A DNA stretch of 9,253 nucleotides, taken from Bdellovibrio sp. Lineage in GTDB: Bacteria; Bdellovibrionota; Bdellovibrionia; Bdellovibrionales; Bdellovibrionaceae. The stretch is from the NCBI GenBank assembly GCA_003176075.1, contig PSRN01000051.1:1-9253 (forward strand). The letters run 5' to 3'. The notes beneath the pieces were generated by a model. That model saw only the letters and a list, made by a program, of their open reading frames with translations. It had not been told where the DNA came from and did not search any database. Every line of letters starts with the position of its first letter. Within the stretch, counting starts at the first letter, position 1. A program made the translations under genes and the position numbers. Below are positions 6,107-9,253 of this stretch, in pieces.

Positions 6107-8672
6107 GAACGGATTGAATCAAAGCAATTCCACCAATGGGTTTTGGAATGTGAAGCTGAAAGCCCGCCTCCAACGCTTTTTTCTCTTCTTCCTCTCGCGC
6201 ATAGGCGGTGATCGCGGCCGCGGGGATATTTCCACCTTGAGAAGGCGGAAGGGCACGGATCTTCCGGATCAGTTGATACCCATCGACCCCCGGCATTCCA
6301 ATGTCACTCAAGAGCACGTCAAACACCCGCATTTTGAGAAGTTGCAAGGCTTCATCGGCCGAACGGGCTTGCGAAACCTTACCTCCACCAAGAGTCAACC
6401 AGTGGTTAACAAGGAATAAGATATCCGGCGAATCGTCAACCAATAGGATACGAGTCCCGTCGAGGGTGCCGGGGTGGATGGACTCGGGAGCTTTGTCCGA
6501 CTCGATCATGTGGTGCAAGGAACCCTCATGATCTGTCCCCATTCCCCGAACCATCAGGCCGGGGAGATTCAGTGTAAAGGTGCTGCCGCGGTTCTTGCCC
6601 TCGCTTTGCGCGGTGACTTCGCCGCCGTGAAGGCGCGCGATATGGCGCACGATCGAAAGGCCCAAGCCAAGACCCCCGTGGCTGCGTGAAGCCCCGCCCC
6701 CCTCTTGGCGGAAAGCCTCAAAAACGATGGGTAGAAATTGTTCCTCAATTCCCTGCCCCGTGTCTTGAACAAGAATGCGATGCCGACAGCGCTCTGATTC
6801 GACCCAAACCGAAACTCGTCCACCTTCCGGAGTGAACTTGATGGCATTGGTGATGAGATTGCCCATCAACTGCTGCAAGCGATATTCGTCGGCCAACACG
6901 TGGCCGGAAACGTTCGACAGGAGTTGAAGCTCAATTCTTTTTTGCGCGGCCAACATTTGATGGGAATCCACGGCGTTCCTGACTACGGTCGAAAGCTCCA
7001 AGGGCTTGCGATCCAATCTGAATTTTCCAGCGACGATCCGTGAAACATCCAAGAGATCATTGATCAAATTCACTTGAATGGCGGCATTCCGCTCGAGCGT
7101 ATCCAGAGCGCTCTTCGTTTCGGCTTCCGAGAGTTTCTCCTGCCTGAGAATTTGCACCCAACCTAAAATGACGTTTAGGGGAGTTCGAAGCTCATGAGAC
7201 AGGGCCGCCAGAAAGTCATCCTTGGCCCGATTCGCCACTCGGGCCTCCCGCAAAAGCTGAGCTTGTTTCAAAATGCCGGAAACCCGGCCCGCCAACTCAT
7301 TCGCGAAATTCAAGTCGTCCCCCGAATACTTTCGACCCGACTGGGCGGAAAGAAATGTCAACGCGCCCAAGCACTTATCGCGGACGGAAATCGGCGTGAT
7401 CATCACCGAACGAACGCCGACCTGCCAGGCCTCATCCCCCACTTGAAGCTCCCTCGCGATCTGCACAATGTCCTGCTCCTTCACTTCATTCAACAGAACG
7501 GATTTGCCGGTTCGAATGACCTCGTGGACGCCACCAGGGGTATCCAGCTGAAGTGGCAAGCCCGAACGAATGCGGCACGCCAGCTCTGCCATGCGGCGAT
7601 CGGAATGGGATAGTGCTATTCGCTCGACGTGATGGCCCTCATTGACCAGGTCAATCCAACACCAATCGGCCAGGAGTGGAACACAAAGCTCCATCAAGGT
7701 CTGAAATCTTTCACTCAATTCCCCGGGCAGGGAAAGGACCCGGCTGGCTTCCGCCAGAAAAGAAACCTTCTCCTCCAATTCACGGCGCTCCGAAATCACG
7801 GCCGTCATCAAAAGCCCGGTGATGGTCAAAATGCCGATGAACACTTGCAAGTTCATCAGGGATTCCAGCAAGCCGTGGCCCAGAAAGGGACCCCGTTGAT
7901 AAATGGTGCTCAAAACCCCGACAATCGTTACAAAAAAAGCGAGTGACGCCGTTCCCCTTGGACCAAAGCGAAAGGCGATCAGTGAAAAAAGCGGGAAAAG
8001 TAGATAGGCCCGCATGGGTCCTAAAAAAGAAAGCCCGGGTAAATGATCAAAAACCAGTAAAACACTGAAAATTCCCAAAAGAATAAGGGCGGCCGAATGC
8101 ATGGTCCGTATCTGCAAGCGGCGCCGCGGGGGGACTGACCAGACGAGGATCACCGGCGTGAAGACAAGAACGCTCATCATGTCCCTCAACCACCATAAAA
8201 ACCAATCCAGTGGCATACGATGAGCGTTAAATGGAAGTTCGGTGATCAAACTGCCATGGCCAGTAATTAAGATACAGATTTCCCCGACGGTCGCCGGAAT
8301 CAAAGTGCTCACAAAAGCACCGCCAACAATGAGGGCGGCCACATCGCCAAAACGGCATAGGGCGCAATTCAGTTTCAAATAACGGCCGACGGTCAACACG
8401 GCCACCCGGTTTCCCAACGTACTTCCCAAGCTGATAATCAGAGAGGCCAAAGGGCCAAGCCCCGAAGACATTGCAACCAGCCAGGCCCCCAACAAGACAC
8501 CTGGCCACAGCTCCTCACCAAACAATAGAACAGTCGCGAGCGAGAGACCCGTGGGCGGCCAAACACTTGACCCCACTTCATTGGGGAGAAGAAACAAAAT
8601 GCGGGCTGATAGAAAATAGCCCGTCGCCAAAGCAAGGATGCGGAACCAACGAAGAAAGACGACTCTTTCCAT
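6027..8672 (-). CDS. MASE1-GAF hybrid histidine kinase with C-terminal receiver
   Basis: An 881-residue inner-membrane sensor kinase. Residues about 8-300 form a MASE1 domain of several hydrophobic helices, with the typical SVWPPTGLSLATVLLFGEELWPG. About 315-470 is GAF-like. HisKA at about 484-550 has the phosphorylated H493 in SHELRTPLN. HATPase_c at about 590-705 shows the N box (NLITNAIKF), DTGQGI near 636 and GGLGLGLSIV near 663-672. The receiver at about 742-858 has acidic D746-D747, phospho-acceptor D790 (SDIGMPG), TAYA and the PK motif. All catalytic positions are present. There is no HPt or DNA-binding output, so the receiver either tunes the kinase or passes phosphate to a partner encoded elsewhere. 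The ATG at 8672 lacks a clear ribosome binding site but fits the start of MASE1. The last 24 residues, beyond the receiver fold, are encoded antisense to the end of hisS. The stimulus is unknown. Confidence 0.93.
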   Translation of the reverse strand: MERVVFLRWFRILALATGYFLSARILFLLPNEVGSSVWPPTGLSLATVLLFGEELWPGVLLGAWLVAMSSGLGPLASLIISLGSTLGNRVAVLTVGRYLKLNCALCRFGDVAALIVGGAFVSTLIPATVGEICILITGHGSLITELPFNAHRMPLDWFLWWLRDMMSVLVFTPVILVWSVPPRRRLQIRTMHSAALILLGIFSVLLVFDHLPGLSFLGPMRAYLLFPLFSLIAFRFGPRGTASLAFFVTIVGVLSTIYQRGPFLGHGLLESLMNLQVFIGILTITGLLMTAVISERRELEEKVSFLAEASRVLSLPGELSERFQTLMELCVPLLADWCWIDLVNEGHHVERIALSHSDRRMAELACRIRSGLPLQLDTPGGVHEVIRTGKSVLLNEVKEQDIVQIARELQVGDEAWQVGVRSVMITPISVRDKCLGALTFLSAQSGRKYSGDDLNFANELAGRVSGILKQAQLLREARVANRAKDDFLAALSHELRTPLNVILGWVQILRQEKLSEAETKSALDTLERNAAIQVNLINDLLDVSRIVAGKFRLDRKPLELSTVVRNAVDSHQMLAAQKRIELQLLSNVSGHVLADEYRLQQLMGNLITNAIKFTPEGGRVSVWVESERCRHRILVQDTGQGIEEQFLPIVFEAFRQEGGGASRSHGGLGLGLSIVRHIARLHGGEVTAQSEGKNRGSTFTLNLPGLMVRGMGTDHEGSLHHMIESDKAPESIHPGTLDGTRILLVDDSPDILFLVNHWLTLGGGKVSQARSADEALQLLKMRVFDVLLSDIGMPGVDGYQLIRKIRALPPSQGGNIPAAAITAYAREEEEKKALEAGFQLHIPKPIGGIALIQSVLKLRNLAGTAGDHPPKWFSDRQLSSL

Positions 8673-8756
8673 TGCGTCGGCAATACCATTTTATCAACCG
8701 GGCTTCAGCACAATCTATCTTCTGAGGCGCATATATTAAGAAAAATTAAATTCGCC
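8673..8756 (-). promoter_or_regulatory. AT-rich gap between lgt and the kinase gene, possible promoter
   Basis: This 84 bp gap has an AT-rich block just after the lgt stop. On the minus strand TAATAT (plus positions 8733-8738) could be a -10 box, but no convincing -35 box lies 17 bases before it. AGGCG and CGCCT flank the AT-rich block and could pair in a weak hairpin. Either reading, promoter or weak terminator, is tentative. Confidence 0.22.
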
Positions 8757-9253
8757 TTAAACAAGGCCACGTCGGTTGATCTTGATGGAATGGACCCGCC
8801 CCCATCCTGAGCTCACCAAGCTGCCGCTTCGACTCCACAACAAGAGCATCGTTCCGCCTAAGATCGCTGATGCGAAGCTCAGCCATTGACCGCGAGTAAA
8901 ATTCAACCATTGCAGGCCAACCTCTGGATCAGGGGCGCGAAACCATTCGATCATGAAACGAAGAATTCCGTAACTCATCAGGAACAATGCGCCGACCTGC
9001 CCCGATTTACGAGGGACCCTCCAAAACCAAAGCATCAATAAGAACATCAACAATCCTTCACCCATCGCCCCGTAAATCTGAACCGGATGACGAAATTCAA
9101 GAAGCGGCTTGAGAACCTCACTGAGCAGCGCGTTCCCCGCGCGAACTTGTTCAACCAGCGCGACAAGCCCTCTTTCGATTTCAAATCGGACCGACGGATC
9201 CGAGTCAAATCCCTTGATCTTTGACGGCCAGCCCAGCCCGGCAAAATCACGGT
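8757..9253 (-). CDS. lgt: Prolipoprotein diacylglyceryl transferase, C-terminal part (5' partial)
   Basis: Lgt moves a diacylglyceryl group from phosphatidylglycerol to the lipobox cysteine of prolipoproteins in the inner membrane. The frame is open to the right edge, giving about 164 residues of the C-terminal part. Recognisable are RHPVQIYGAMGEGLLMF, which matches the Lgt segment RHPSQLYE..LEG, followed by a membrane helix, basic VPRKSGQVGALFLMSYGILRFMIEWFRAPD (matching the Lgt GLFL..YG..R..VEFFR.PD segment with its functional Arg and Glu), then TRGQWLSFASAILGG and a last membrane helix. The usual Glu after the Tyr of QLYE is Gly here. The tail after the last helix is basic and probably cytoplasmic. 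The N-terminal HGGL and GRxxNF-type signature would lie beyond the window. The stop is followed at 84 bp by the co-directional kinase gene. Confidence 0.93.
   Translation of the reverse strand, partial: RDFAGLGWPSKIKGFDSDPSVRFEIERGLVALVEQVRAGNALLSEVLKPLLEFRHPVQIYGAMGEGLLMFLLMLWFWRVPRKSGQVGALFLMSYGILRFMIEWFRAPDPEVGLQWLNFTRGQWLSFASAILGGTMLLLWSRSGSLVSSGWGRVHSIKINRRGLV

Noticed and set aside
7194..7946. Plus-strand frames of 139 and 105 codons opposite the kinase gene
   Set aside because: They are shadows of the HisKA/GAF region with no recognisable protein features.
1..9253. tRNA, rRNA, CRISPR arrays, insertion sequences or transposase genes
   Set aside because: No cloverleaf-like segments, regular direct repeats, terminal inverted repeats around a transposase, or transposase motifs were found by reading.

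Overview
The window looks like chromosomal DNA of a Gram-negative bacterium of moderate to fairly high GC. It carries a diderm-style transmembrane adenylate cyclase, a MASE1 hybrid histidine kinase, a histidyl-tRNA synthetase and the end of a prolipoprotein diacylglyceryl transferase. The mix of signalling proteins and the style of the cyclase would fit a Bdellovibrionota/Deltaproteobacteria-like organism, but this is an impression from protein style and not a database result. No tRNA, rRNA, CRISPR array or insertion sequence was seen.

Layout from left to right: (1) a class III adenylate cyclase on the plus strand, cut by the left edge, with TM - periplasmic Cache-like region - TM - HAMP - cyclase domain; (2) tail to tail with it, a minus-strand AAA_14/DUF4143-type ATPase with a C-terminal PD-(D/E)XK-like motif, the two stop codons sharing the tetranucleotide TTAG; (3) a divergent intergenic region of about 270 bp with several inverted repeats; (4) a plus-strand gene for an unrecognised, probably exported protein with faint resemblance to GT-B glycosyltransferases and locally lower GC; (5) two bases after its stop, a 24-codon reading frame with a strong ribosome binding site leading into hisS, with a C6 tract where the two frames overlap; (6) a minus-strand MASE1-GAF-HisKA-HATPase-REC hybrid kinase whose last codons overlap the 3' end of hisS by 80 bp; (7) upstream of it on the minus strand, the 3' part of lgt, running off the right edge.

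Functionally the window mixes housekeeping (hisS, lgt) with sensing: the cyclase would convert a periplasmic cue into cAMP, and the hybrid kinase would convert a membrane or cytosolic cue into phosphotransfer. No direct link between the two is visible. The plus-strand genes from 3308 to 6106 are tightly spaced and could be one transcript; lgt and the kinase are co-directional with an 84 bp AT-rich gap. Gene packing is tight: two convergent pairs overlap with no room for a conventional terminator between them.

The observations most worth a second look are the hisS leader (frameshift, programmed frameshift or leader peptide), the exported glycosyltransferase-like protein, and the cluster of dyad sequences around the start of the ATPase gene.
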